The position numbers and the translations under genes are program-made. Of a stretch of 53,957 nt of DNA, positions 32,773 through 43,939 are shown piece by piece. Source of the DNA: Acidimicrobiaceae bacterium (GTDB lineage: Bacteria; Actinomycetota; Acidimicrobiia; Acidimicrobiales; Aldehydirespiratoraceae); NCBI GenBank assembly GCA_009844405.1, contig VYBO01000060.1, forward strand, positions 1-53,957, read 5' to 3'. The number at the start of each line of letters is the position of its first letter. Position 1 is the stretch's first letter. The notes under the pieces are model-generated. The model was not told the origin of the DNA, did not search any database, and saw only the letters and a list, made by a program, of their open reading frames with translations.

Positions 32773-33301
32773 CTAGGCGGCACCAACCTCAGCGCAGAAC
32801 ACCGTGCCCCGGCCATGGAAGACAACCGAGCGCTCGCCAGCGGCCACCCAGGCCGCGGCGCCGCGGTCCAAGGTCAGCCCGTTGCCCTCGACGCAGCCGT
32901 CCGTGCACAGCAGTACCGCTGGTCCCGCAGCCACGGTGGCGGAGCCGTCCACCTCCAGCCGCTTCAAGCAGAACTCCTCCGCGGGCGAATCCCGCTTCCG
33001 CGTGCTCGGCCGAGGGGTGGGCCTGGAGCGACAGCGGCGCAGCCGCGGCCAGCACCTTGAGCAAGAACGGCAGCCGGCCGAAGCGCGACGCCACGGCCGG
33101 GCCGAGAGCCGCTACCGGATCGGCCGCTATCAGTTGGTCGAGGAGCTCGGCTCGGGCCCCCACCGTGGCCGGTGAGGCCGGATGGGCCCCGAACCAGAGC
33201 TCGGCCCATGGCTCGCCGGTTGGGGGACGTCCGAGCAGGTCTGGGATGGCTGTGAGCGACCCCCAGTCGTATTTCTTGACCGCTCCCTCAATCAGCTCCA
33301 T
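32773..33301 (-). pseudogene. manA: Mannose-6-phosphate isomerase (class I) pseudogene with internal deletion
   Basis: N-part MELIEGAVKKYDWGSLTAIPDLLGR...FLLKVLAAAAPLSLQAHPSAEHAEAGFAR joined out of frame to C-part EEFCLKRLEVDGSATVAAGPAVLLCTDGCVEGNGLTLDRGAAAWVAAGERSVVFHGRGTVFCAEVGAA; middle of the enzyme missing. Confidence 0.82.
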
Positions 33302-33324
33302 GCCTCGACCGTTCCTGGGCTGGC

Positions 33325-34287
33325 TCAGTCAGGATCCGAGATGTCACGGCCTCGCCGGGCCGCCACCGCGGCCACTGCGTCGCCCACCAGCACCAGGTCC
33401 AGCAACTGGGCCAGGGCTCCCTCACCCTGGGCCCGCACCTCGTGGAGGGCCGTCACGGCCGAGCCGAGCAGATCGACGCGGTCGGCCAGTCCCGGAGGCT
33501 CGAAGTCGTGGCGCAGCACTACCGCGACGACCCCGGCCGGGATGCCCCTGGCCAGCGTGGCCCACGTCGCAGCCTCGGCCTCGTCGGCCGGGAGGTTGCG
33601 ACGCACCGACGCCACGTCGCCGATCCGGTTGAGGCGGTTGACCCAGCGGCGGGCGGCGTGCTTGCCCACCCCGCCCGAGCCGCAGACCACAGCCATGCGG
33701 CCCGCAACCCCGTCGGCCAGCGCCTGCACCGGCCCCGGGTCGTCGTCGAGGAGCCTTCGCCGGACCTCGATCTGCTCGGCGCTGTCGGAGATCAGCCGGT
33801 TCATGCCGGACAGCGCACCGACCCGCTCCAGCAGCACGAGCACCGGCACGATGACCACTCCGAGCCCGGCCGCCGGCCCCGCGAAGGGATCCACCCTCGT
33901 GACCGGCACGCCCCACTCGGCACAGAGCCCCATCAGCTCCCCGCCCGACGTGACCGCCACCATGCGGGCGCCGCCAGCGTGCGCCATCCGGGCCGCGGCC
34001 ACCGTCGGTTGGTCGTCGCCCGACTGCGACACGGCCACCACCAGGGACGACTCCGAGAGCCAGGCCGGGCTGATACCGCCCGTGGCCAGCACCGGTACCG
34101 AGCCCTGCAGGTGAGCGACCGACTCGACCACGTCGCCGGCCACCCCTCCCCCGCCCGCTCCCACGATGACCACCTCGGAGATCTCGCCGCGAGCGGGAAG
34201 TCCCTCGACGTCGGCGGCCGCTACTGCGGCGTCGCGCACCTGGCCGGGAAGGTGCCGGAGGGCCTCCAGGAGATCGACGGCGACCAC
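33325..34287 (-). CDS. SIS domain protein, bifunctional phosphoglucose/phosphomannose isomerase-like
   Basis: VVIVGAGGGGVAGDVVESVA...LVVAVSQSGDDQPTVAAARMAHAGGARMVAVTSGG...VNRLNRIGDVASVRRNLP. Confidence 0.82.
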   Translation of the reverse strand: MVAVDLLEALRHLPGQVRDAAVAAADVEGLPARGEISEVVIVGAGGGGVAGDVVESVAHLQGSVPVLATGGISPAWLSESSLVVAVSQSGDDQPTVAAARMAHAGGARMVAVTSGGELMGLCAEWGVPVTRVDPFAGPAAGLGVVIVPVLVLLERVGALSGMNRLISDSAEQIEVRRRLLDDDPGPVQALADGVAGRMAVVCGSGGVGKHAARRWVNRLNRIGDVASVRRNLPADEAEAATWATLARGIPAGVVAVVLRHDFEPPGLADRVDLLGSAVTALHEVRAQGEGALAQLLDLVLVGDAVAAVAARRGRDISDPD

Positions 34288-34298
34288 GGCGGCTTGCC

Positions 34299-34559
34299 TC
34301 AGCTCTCGGGCCCGCCGGCGCGGTCGGCCTCGAAGGTGGGGCCGACTCCGTCGGCCTCCGCCTTGGCCAGCAGGCGTTCGTGCTCGGGATCGTCCACCGG
34401 AACGGCCTCGTCCAGCAGCATCACGGGAATCCCGTCCTCCACCCTGTAGAGGAGACGCAGCCGGGGGTTGTACAGGCCCCCCTCGTCGGGGAAGTACAGC
34501 AGCGGTCCCTTGTCGCTAGGGCAGGCGAGAATCTCCAGCAGGCGGGCTTCGAGTGTCAC
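34299..34559 (-). CDS. Trm112-like / UPF0434 small protein
   Basis: LLEILACPSDKGPLLYFPDEGGLYNPRLRLLYRVEDGIPVMLLDEAVPV. Confidence 0.88.
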   Translation of the reverse strand: MTLEARLLEILACPSDKGPLLYFPDEGGLYNPRLRLLYRVEDGIPVMLLDEAVPVDDPEHERLLAKAEADGVGPTFEADRAGGPES

Positions 34560-34603
34560 GGCAGGGCCATCTCCTCCAAGAGCGAGCCGACGGTAACCAG
34601 ATG

Positions 34604-35956
34604 CTACGGGCGAGTGCGGGTGATCAGGGCGAGAACCTCAGCGACTCGGGCTCGGACCTCGGCGGGGTCGCCGGCCTCGACGTTCAGCCGCAGCAGGGGC
34701 TCGGTGTTGGAGGGCCTCAGGTTGAACCACCAGTCGCCGCAGTCGACGGTCAGGCCGTCGAGCCGGTCCTGCGCGCAGCCCGCGAACGCGGCCGCCACCC
34801 GCTCGATCATCGCAGCCTGGTCGGGCACCTCGGTGTTGATCTCGCCCGACGCGGCGTAGCGCTCCAGCGGAGCGACCAGGTCGCTGAGGCTTCCGTCGTG
34901 CCGGCCGAGCGCCTCCAGCAGGACCAGCACCGCGATCATGGCGCTGTCGGCGCCGTAGTTGTCCCGGAAGTAGTAGTGGCCGGAATGCTCGCCTCCGAAC
35001 AGCGCTCCGCTGGAGGCCATGGCCTGCTTCATGAACGAGTGCCCCACCCGCGTCCTCATCGTTCGACCGCCCTGCTCCTCAACGATCTCGGGCAGGGCTC
35101 TGGAGCAGATCACGTTGTGCACGATCGTCGCGCCGGGCTCGCGCTCGAGCATCACGGTCGCGATGAGCGAGGTGCTCAGGGAGCCCGAGAGCGGCCGGGA
35201 CAGCTCGTCGACCACGAACACCCGGTCGGCGTCGCCGTCGAAGGCCAGTCCCGCATCGGCCGGGACGGCGCTCACCCTGCGCTGGACGTCCTCCAGGTTC
35301 TCGGGTCGGAGCGGGTCGGCCGGGTGGTTGGGGAACGTGCCGTCGAGCTCAGGATGGAGGTAATCGACCTCGAAGGGCAGCGGATCGAAGACCGCCGGAG
35401 CCACCAGGCCGCCCATGCCGTTGGCGGTGTCGACCGCCAGTCGCAGCGGCTGCAGCCCGCCGGCATCCACGAAGGACAGAACATGTTCGACGTAACGGGC
35501 CAGGATGTCGTGTCGAGTGATCGCTCCTGCGGCGGCCGTCCGCGGCGGCCGGTCGGAGGCGCGGGCCTTGATCGCCTCCAGTCCCGTGCCGGTCCCGATG
35601 GGGGTCGCGCCCGGGCCGCAGAGCTTGATGCCGTTGTGGCCCACCGGGTTGTGCGAGGCGGTGAACATCGCCCCCGGTACGTCGAAGAGCCCGGACGCGA
35701 AGTAAACCATCTCGGTAGCGCACAGGCCGACGTCCATCACGTCGACGCCGGCCGCAGCCGCGCCCCGGCAGAAGGCCGCGGACAGCTCGGGGCCGTCGGG
35801 GCGCATGTCGCGGCCGACCACCACGCGGGCCGAGCCCCGATCGCGCCCGTGGCCGCCGAAGGCCGCTCCGATGGCGAAGCACGCTTCGGCGTCGATCTCG
35901 GATCCCACGATCCCACGGATGTCGTAGGCCTTGAAGATGGCGTCGAGATCGGCCAC
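34604..35956 (-). CDS. manB: Phosphomannomutase/phosphoglucomutase
   Basis: IFKAYDIRGIVGSEIDAEACFAIGAAFG...MFTASHNPVGHNGIKLCGPGATPIG...LAFDGDADRVFVVDE...FGGEHSGHYYFRDNYGADS. Confidence 0.95.
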   Translation of the reverse strand: MADLDAIFKAYDIRGIVGSEIDAEACFAIGAAFGGHGRDRGSARVVVGRDMRPDGPELSAAFCRGAAAAGVDVMDVGLCATEMVYFASGLFDVPGAMFTASHNPVGHNGIKLCGPGATPIGTGTGLEAIKARASDRPPRTAAAGAITRHDILARYVEHVLSFVDAGGLQPLRLAVDTANGMGGLVAPAVFDPLPFEVDYLHPELDGTFPNHPADPLRPENLEDVQRRVSAVPADAGLAFDGDADRVFVVDELSRPLSGSLSTSLIATVMLEREPGATIVHNVICSRALPEIVEEQGGRTMRTRVGHSFMKQAMASSGALFGGEHSGHYYFRDNYGADSAMIAVLVLLEALGRHDGSLSDLVAPLERYAASGEINTEVPDQAAMIERVAAAFAGCAQDRLDGLTVDCGDWWFNLRPSNTEPLLRLNVEAGDPAEVRARVAEVLALITRTRP

Positions 35957-35962
35957 CGCCGC

Positions 35963-36691
35963 CTACCCGCCGTGCTTGTTCGGGTAACGGCCCAGCAGGG
36001 CCCGCATCCGGATGCGGCACATGTCGAGCACCAGCTCCCAACCGTCGCTGACGACCCGGACCGAGGACGACTGCCGGTTGACGACCTCGACCGGCAGCTC
36101 CCGCACATCCAGACCCAGGCGGTCGGCGAGCCAGAGCATCTCCACGTCCATCGAGAACCGGTCCATCACCGAGGCCCCGGCCAGCGACAGGGCGGCCTCC
36201 CGGGAGAAGGCCTTGAGGCCGCACTGCGTGTCACGGCCCGGACTCAGCCTCAGCAGCCACCGGACCCCGGCCACGGTCCGGCTCCCGGCGCTGCGCAGCC
36301 AGGACGGGTCGGTGACGGCCAGCGAGTCCGGGTGGCGACGGTCGCCAACCACCACATCGGCGCCCCGCTCCACCTCCTCCAGCAGTGTTACGAGCTGGTT
36401 GGGAGCGTAGGCGAGGTCGGCATCCGTGAAGGCGACGACCTGTCCCGAAGCGGCCCGCATGCCTGCCCTTACCGCCTCGCCCTTGCCCCGGTTCACGCCG
36501 AGTTCAACCACCACGTCGGCACCGGCGACTCGGGCGGCATCGGAGGTGCCGTCGTCGGAGCCGTCGTCGACCACCACGATCTCCGCGCCGCCGTCGGCCT
36601 CCACGCCGTCCAGGGCGATGCGCAGCGCGGCGACCGTGTCGCCAATCCGGCCGGCCTCTCGGTAGGCCGGAACGATCACCGAGAACCTCAC
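35963..36691 (-). CDS. Glycosyltransferase family 2 (dolichyl-phosphate glucosyltransferase-like)
   Basis: FSVIVPAYREAGRIGDTVAALRIAL...EIVVVDDGSDDGTSDAARVAGADVVVELGVNRGKGEAVRAGMRAASGQVVAFTDADLAY. Confidence 0.93.
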   Translation of the reverse strand: MRFSVIVPAYREAGRIGDTVAALRIALDGVEADGGAEIVVVDDGSDDGTSDAARVAGADVVVELGVNRGKGEAVRAGMRAASGQVVAFTDADLAYAPNQLVTLLEEVERGADVVVGDRRHPDSLAVTDPSWLRSAGSRTVAGVRWLLRLSPGRDTQCGLKAFSREAALSLAGASVMDRFSMDVEMLWLADRLGLDVRELPVEVVNRQSSSVRVVSDGWELVLDMCRIRMRALLGRYPNKHGG

Positions 36692-39537
36692 GGGTCGTTC
36701 GGCTCGGAGGACGGGCCGAGCTCTCCCGTCGTGTCGGTCGCACCGGTTCCGGCCCCCGGAGCCCTCCTAGAGCGCGTCAGGAGCCACACGACGGCCGCCA
36801 GTCCCACCAGGGTGACGGCCATCGAGAACCACTCCACCGGGCTGCGGCCGTAGGTCAGGCGGACCTCGGTAGCGGTCGGCACCACCACCATGAAGTTGGG
36901 CGTCGCGCGGTAGGGCCCCTGGGCGCCCGACACCGACCAGTTCGGGAAATACGAGGTTCGCACCAGAACCGGCGACCCCACCCGATCCACCGAGAACGAG
37001 ATCGAATGGTCGCCGCGGACGAGGCCGCTGACCTCTGCCGGCTCGATGTTCTCGACAGGAGCGACATCGCCGAGGACCTCCGACAGCCGCCGCATCACAT
37101 GCCGGCGGCCCAAGTCGGAGCCGGACGGGTCGTCGCGGCGCTCACCCCGGATGTCGGGCAGAGTCATCCGGGGCCAAGCGTCGGGACCGTCGGCCGCGAG
37201 CACGGGCCCGTCCCGGCCGGCAGCCAGGAAAGCCCCTACCGACGCCTCAAGCCACCGCTCGTCCGAGTCGTCGAGGCCGTCGGCCACCACCGGCAGCCTC
37301 GACAGCCCGACCGCCGGAGCGTGGCCGGACACCTCGAACACGACCCACGGGCCCAGCGGCGCCTCGCCGACCTCGGTGAGGTCCGCCGCGGCTCGGGCCT
37401 GGCGCACCGCGTCCTCTGAGAAGGCCATGTAGTAGCGCACACCCATGGCCCGCAGGTGCTCGGTCCCCCGGGCGACATCGAGTCCCGAATAGGGCAGGTC
37501 CCGCTGGGCCCTCGACGGGGCAGACGACAGCTCCGACTGCATCAGGAAATGGTACGGGACGGTGGCCGAAGCCTCGAAGTAGAGGCCCTCCATCGACGCG
37601 ATGCAGCGGTCGGTCCAGTACGGCAGCAGCATCGGCGCCATCGGAGTGCCGTAGGAGCCGAGCCGGCCGGATTCGTACTCCCAGAGGGCGGGGCCGCAGC
37701 CGTGGCTCTCACCGATCCGGTCCATCGTCGCGACGAGGTCCCAATACTCCGAGCTGCCCCCGCCGTCGGCCGTCGGTCCCCTGCCCTCGTAGCCCTCGAA
37801 GTTGTACTCGACCCAGTACGGCCCGAGGTTGGACTCGCTGGAGCTGAACGGTCCCCAATGGTAGACGTCGTCGCCGCCGACGCTTCCGCCCGGCAGCGAC
37901 CGCAGCGGCAGTCCCACCATCACCAACACCGCGGCCGCCAACACCACGACCGAGCCGCCGGCCACGATAGCTCCCGCCGATGCCCTGAATCGGCCGGCTC
38001 CGGCAGCCCCGGCGGCCTCGGCGGCCCCGGCTGGCTCCCCGGTCTCTCCAGGCTCCGCGGCCGGGGCGGTCGCAGCGCCCCGGGCCGCATGCCGGCGGTC
38101 GAGGGCCGACCGCGCCAGCCGGACCGCCTCGCCTATGCCGAGAGCTGCGGTCAGGTAGACGGTGAGGTAGTAGAAGGGCAGGATCCGGACGTTCCACAGG
38201 CGCCCCTCGGGCAGGATCAGGAAGCCCGCGGCCACGATCGCCCCGGTCAGCGCCAGGGCCATGCCGAGCCGCCCCCGCCGGAAGAACAGCAGCACCGCTC
38301 CGGCCGCCGCCAGCACCACGAACAGCTGCAACGGCGGATCGTTCGCAAGGAAGCTGTAGTCGAAGGAGCTGCGCGACCAGAGCGAGGACAGGTAGCGGCG
38401 CTCCTTGCCCCAACCCATGTCGTTCAGCAGGCCCCGGTTCCACCAGAACGGCAGCACCCACCACGCGCTGAGGGCCGCGGCCAGCGCCCCACTGGAGACG
38501 GTCCACACCAGCCGGCGTCGCCATTCGGCGGCCCGCCACGGCAGGACGAGCAGCAGGGCGGCCACCGCCGCCAGCGCGAAGAACGCAGAGAACAGGTGCA
38601 TCAGCCCGGTGAGGGCCAGCAGCGCGCCGGCCAGGATCCTGTGCCGGTCGGTCTGCATGCCGCGGACGGCGACCCCGATGTAGAGGACGGCGACGGCCAG
38701 GCCCAGCGAGTAGGCGAACTCGCCCGCCATGGTGGACATCAGGTTCCCGCCGTAGATGTTGAACGAGCGGTCGAAGAGGAACAGCAGGGTGGCCACGGCG
38801 GCCAGCGCCCGACCCTCGGCGCCGATCCCGCCCAGGCGGGCCATCGCCCACACCGCCACCGGCAGCGCCACGACCCCCGCGATCGTCACCAGCTTCAGTG
38901 ACACGCCGTACGGCATGGGGACCACGACCAGCGTCAGAACGGCCGCGGCCACCGACGCTCCCGCCCGCCCGCGGGGTCTGCGGCGCAAGCCGTACCAGGC
39001 GCACCAGGCCGCGGCGGCCGGCAGCAGCAGCCCGGCCAGGGCGCGGTCGGCCGCCGGGGCGTCGACGAACAGCTTGGCCGCACCGGCTGTCGCGGCGACG
39101 GCCGACGCGACCGCCCAGCACTGGCCGGCGGGCCGTCCCGCCCGCCGGGCCACCACCAGCGCGGCCGCACCGGCCGCGAGAGCCACCGCGAGGTGGGCGA
39201 ACACCGCCTCGTGAAGCCCGAGGCCCACGTTGATCATCACGACGAGCAGCGACGGGACCACCATGTAGAACGTGAAAGCGGGAAAGCCGGCGTACCAGTC
39301 GTGGGTCCATCCCGTCAGCCTCAGCTCGCCGATGAGAACATCGCGCAGGTAGGCCGGCGCCCACACGTGGGCTCCGAGATCGCCTCCGGTGGGCGTCGTG
39401 TCCGTGAACCAGAGCCACGGCCTCAGGTTGGCTACCAAGAACGCGGTCACCAGCACCACCACCGCGCCGACGAGTACCGACGTGAGTACGGAAGTGGTTC
39501 GCTCGCTGGGTTCCGACACGCCGTCCGGCAGCCTCAC
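36688..39537 (-). CDS. Large multi-TM membrane protein (PTPS-related/GT-C-like, ~950 aa)
   Basis: GTG start overlapping the CPBP stop; TDTTPTGGDLGAHVWAPAYLRDVLIGELRLTGWTHDWYAGFPAFTFYMVVPSLLVVMINVGLGLHEAVFAHLAVAL..., many TM helices, C-terminal extracellular region. The longer 40203 ORF start is an overlap artefact. Confidence 0.75.
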   Translation of the reverse strand: MRLPDGVSEPSERTTSVLTSVLVGAVVVLVTAFLVANLRPWLWFTDTTPTGGDLGAHVWAPAYLRDVLIGELRLTGWTHDWYAGFPAFTFYMVVPSLLVVMINVGLGLHEAVFAHLAVALAAGAAALVVARRAGRPAGQCWAVASAVAATAGAAKLFVDAPAADRALAGLLLPAAAAWCAWYGLRRRPRGRAGASVAAAVLTLVVVPMPYGVSLKLVTIAGVVALPVAVWAMARLGGIGAEGRALAAVATLLFLFDRSFNIYGGNLMSTMAGEFAYSLGLAVAVLYIGVAVRGMQTDRHRILAGALLALTGLMHLFSAFFALAAVAALLLVLPWRAAEWRRRLVWTVSSGALAAALSAWWVLPFWWNRGLLNDMGWGKERRYLSSLWSRSSFDYSFLANDPPLQLFVVLAAAGAVLLFFRRGRLGMALALTGAIVAAGFLILPEGRLWNVRILPFYYLTVYLTAALGIGEAVRLARSALDRRHAARGAATAPAAEPGETGEPAGAAEAAGAAGAGRFRASAGAIVAGGSVVVLAAAVLVMVGLPLRSLPGGSVGGDDVYHWGPFSSSESNLGPYWVEYNFEGYEGRGPTADGGGSSEYWDLVATMDRIGESHGCGPALWEYESGRLGSYGTPMAPMLLPYWTDRCIASMEGLYFEASATVPYHFLMQSELSSAPSRAQRDLPYSGLDVARGTEHLRAMGVRYYMAFSEDAVRQARAAADLTEVGEAPLGPWVVFEVSGHAPAVGLSRLPVVADGLDDSDERWLEASVGAFLAAGRDGPVLAADGPDAWPRMTLPDIRGERRDDPSGSDLGRRHVMRRLSEVLGDVAPVENIEPAEVSGLVRGDHSISFSVDRVGSPVLVRTSYFPNWSVSGAQGPYRATPNFMVVVPTATEVRLTYGRSPVEWFSMAVTLVGLAAVVWLLTRSRRAPGAGTGATDTTGELGPSSEPNDP

Positions 39538-40253
39538 GACAGCAGGACCACCACTGTGGCGGCGTTGAAGGCGACGTGCGACCACAGGGCCGCTCCCAGA
39601 CGTCGGGTGGCCAGCACCAGCAGGGCGTGCACCACCCCGATCACGAGCAGCGCCGGGAACTGCACCACCTGGAAGTGAACCACCGCGAACGCCAGCGAGG
39701 AGATCACCACCGCACGAACCGGGCCGAACCGATCGCGCAGCGCTCCCTGCAGCAGGCCCCGGAAGAACACCTCCTCCGTGAGGGGAGCCGCGATCACTGT
39801 CATGAACACCAGCATCGCGACCTCCGGCGCCGCCTCGGCCATCTCGGTCAGATCCCGGGCCGGTCCCTCCACGTCGAGGTCCTCGAAGACCTCGAGGATC
39901 GGGAGATAGAGCAGCGGGAGCAGCACGAACTGCAGCAGCAGGCCGGCGGCGACGCCGACGGGCACATCGGAGGGCCGCATTCGCCATCCCATCTGCTCGC
40001 GCCAGTTCAGACCGCGCCTTCTGGCCAGCAGCGGCGTGCCCACCAGACCGATCCACAGAGGAACCTGCAGCAGGAACAGCGGGCCCAGTGTCAACTCCGA
40101 GGACGCGCCCTCGCCGCCAAGATCCAGCCCGAACAGGGCCACAACCAACACCACGGCGGCCAGACTCCCCAAGAACCCCAGAGTCCATCCGGCCACCGCC
40201 CACTTCAGCCGGGTCGTGGCCGGCATCATCGTCGGCATGCAGCCCTCCGGCAT
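39534..40253 (-). CDS. CPBP family intramembrane metalloprotease
   Basis: FMTVIAAPLTEEVFFRGLLQGALRDRFGPVRAVVISSLAFAVVHF...WSHVAFNAATVV (EExxxR, HxxxN). Confidence 0.88.
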   Translation of the reverse strand: MPEGCMPTMMPATTRLKWAVAGWTLGFLGSLAAVVLVVALFGLDLGGEGASSELTLGPLFLLQVPLWIGLVGTPLLARRRGLNWREQMGWRMRPSDVPVGVAAGLLLQFVLLPLLYLPILEVFEDLDVEGPARDLTEMAEAAPEVAMLVFMTVIAAPLTEEVFFRGLLQGALRDRFGPVRAVVISSLAFAVVHFQVVQFPALLVIGVVHALLVLATRRLGAALWSHVAFNAATVVVLLS

Positions 40254-40394
40254 CGGTCGTCGGAAAGCATGGTCGTGACCACGATCACGGCCGACGGTCC
40301 GGCGACATGCAGGAGGGGCTTGTTCAGAATGCTCCGCTGCAGTCGCATCGTCGCTGAGGCTACATCCGGACCGTAGACGACTAGCCTGAGTCCC

Positions 40395-42398
<2,004 letters not shown>

Positions 42399-42418
42399 TC
42401 AACGACACTCAGCGGGAG

Positions 42419-43939
42419 TCAGCGAAGCCCGGCGATCGGTACCGGTTGGTCCACGGCCACTCCCAGCGATGCCGATCGGGAGGTGAGCCCGACGACCTCG
42501 CGGCCGACGACCACGGGCGCCGACGAATCGACCTCCACCACGAAGTGGCCGGAGCCCAGCCCGGACAGTGGCAGCCTCCGGCTCCGCAGGGGCCCGATCT
42601 CGATGGTGCGGGCCAGGCTGCCGGCGACGCTGACGTCGGCCCGTGCGATTCCCGCAGCCGACGGGTTGACGATCACCAGCGACCCCGTGTCGGTCCCCAG
42701 CCCGACGGCGCCTTCGGTATCGGGCGCCTCCGCGGGCACCAGCCAGCGGCGAGCAGCCCCGTCGGCGCCGATCGTCGCCGTCGACCCGGCCACCGCGGCG
42801 CTGCCGGCGGTGCCGGCGGTGCCGGCGCCGGCAGGACTGCCGGGATCAGAAGGACTGTCAGAATCAGCGAAGGCAGCCGTGACGCTGGTGATCGACGCCG
42901 CCACCGGCACCGGCGTCAGGGAGCGGACGGCCAGGCTGAAGTGGCCTATGCCGTTCAGCCGCCCCTGCTGCGACAGGTCGATGAGAGCGGTCCGGCCCGG
43001 CCGGACCGTGATCTCGATGGGACCCACCTCGAGTTGCGGATCCTCGGGAATGACCTCCACGTCGACCTCGGCGGTGTCGGTGGCCGACGGGTTGGACACG
43101 GCGACGACATCCCGGCGGTCAGCCCCGACTGCGGCAACCGGAAGGTGCCAGAGATCGGCGGCACCGGGAACTGCCGGCGCAGTCCGGATGCCGCGGCCGG
43201 CGATGAGGCCGTCCGCGACCTGTATCCACGACGCCGCCACCCGGCCGGACACCACATCGATGAAGGCGGCGACGGTGGACGCCACCGTCACTTCGGATGT
43301 GACGTCCACCGCCGCTACCCGCTGGGCGGGCACGACAAGCCCGTCGATCGAGTCGCGTCCCACATCGGCCACCAGTTCGATGTCGACCACCGCCACGTCC
43401 GGGAACGGGTTGAGCAGCATCACGACGAAGCGCTCCTGCTCAACCGCCGAGCGGGTCGCGCCGTTGGAGACGATCCAGCTCTCGGCCGTTCGGGTGAGGC
43501 AGGGTGAGCGGCCCACTCCCTCGGCGGCGGTGAGAATCTGTTCCACGACCACATCGGCACCCGTCGTCTCGACCATCACTCCCACCCATTCGGCGCCGGG
43601 CACTGCCTCGGACGGCTGCAGAAGTACGCGGCCGCGGGGCTCGATGCTCATCTCGCGGTTCGACGGGTCCTGCGGTGCGGACCCGCCTGGCAGCACGGAC
43701 ACAGTGACGGTCCGCGGCTCATCGGATCTGTTCACCATCTGGACCGTCAGCTCCGCTATGCCCGCGACACTGCTGCCGCCCGGACAGAACCAGGTGTTGA
43801 CGACGCCCGTCGGCGCCACGAGGGCCGATTCGTACTGATCAGCCCGGTGCAGGACGGCGCGATCACCGATGTCGACCAGTACGCCGGCCAGCAAGAGGCC
43901 GCCTATCGCGATGATGGCCAGGACTCGCATCGAGCGCAT
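42419..43939 (-). CDS. DUF5719-like cell-envelope protein
   Basis: MRSMRVLAIIAIGGLLLAGVLVDI...APTGVVNTWFCPGGSSVAGIAELTVQMVNRSDEPRTVTVSVLPG...; single N-terminal TM, located next to a large GT2. Confidence 0.7.
   Translation of the reverse strand: MRSMRVLAIIAIGGLLLAGVLVDIGDRAVLHRADQYESALVAPTGVVNTWFCPGGSSVAGIAELTVQMVNRSDEPRTVTVSVLPGGSAPQDPSNREMSIEPRGRVLLQPSEAVPGAEWVGVMVETTGADVVVEQILTAAEGVGRSPCLTRTAESWIVSNGATRSAVEQERFVVMLLNPFPDVAVVDIELVADVGRDSIDGLVVPAQRVAAVDVTSEVTVASTVAAFIDVVSGRVAASWIQVADGLIAGRGIRTAPAVPGAADLWHLPVAAVGADRRDVVAVSNPSATDTAEVDVEVIPEDPQLEVGPIEITVRPGRTALIDLSQQGRLNGIGHFSLAVRSLTPVPVAASITSVTAAFADSDSPSDPGSPAGAGTAGTAGSAAVAGSTATIGADGAARRWLVPAEAPDTEGAVGLGTDTGSLVIVNPSAAGIARADVSVAGSLARTIEIGPLRSRRLPLSGLGSGHFVVEVDSSAPVVVGREVVGLTSRSASLGVAVDQPVPIAGLR

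Noticed and set aside
34553-36853. 766-aa plus-strand ORF
   Set aside because: Antisense to manB and the GT2 gene, which have strong motifs; composition typical of shadow ORFs.
39538-40203. N-terminal extension of the 36688..40203 ORF
   Set aside because: Overlaps CPBP protease in another frame and has shadow-like composition; GTG at 39537 with GTGA overlap is a better start.
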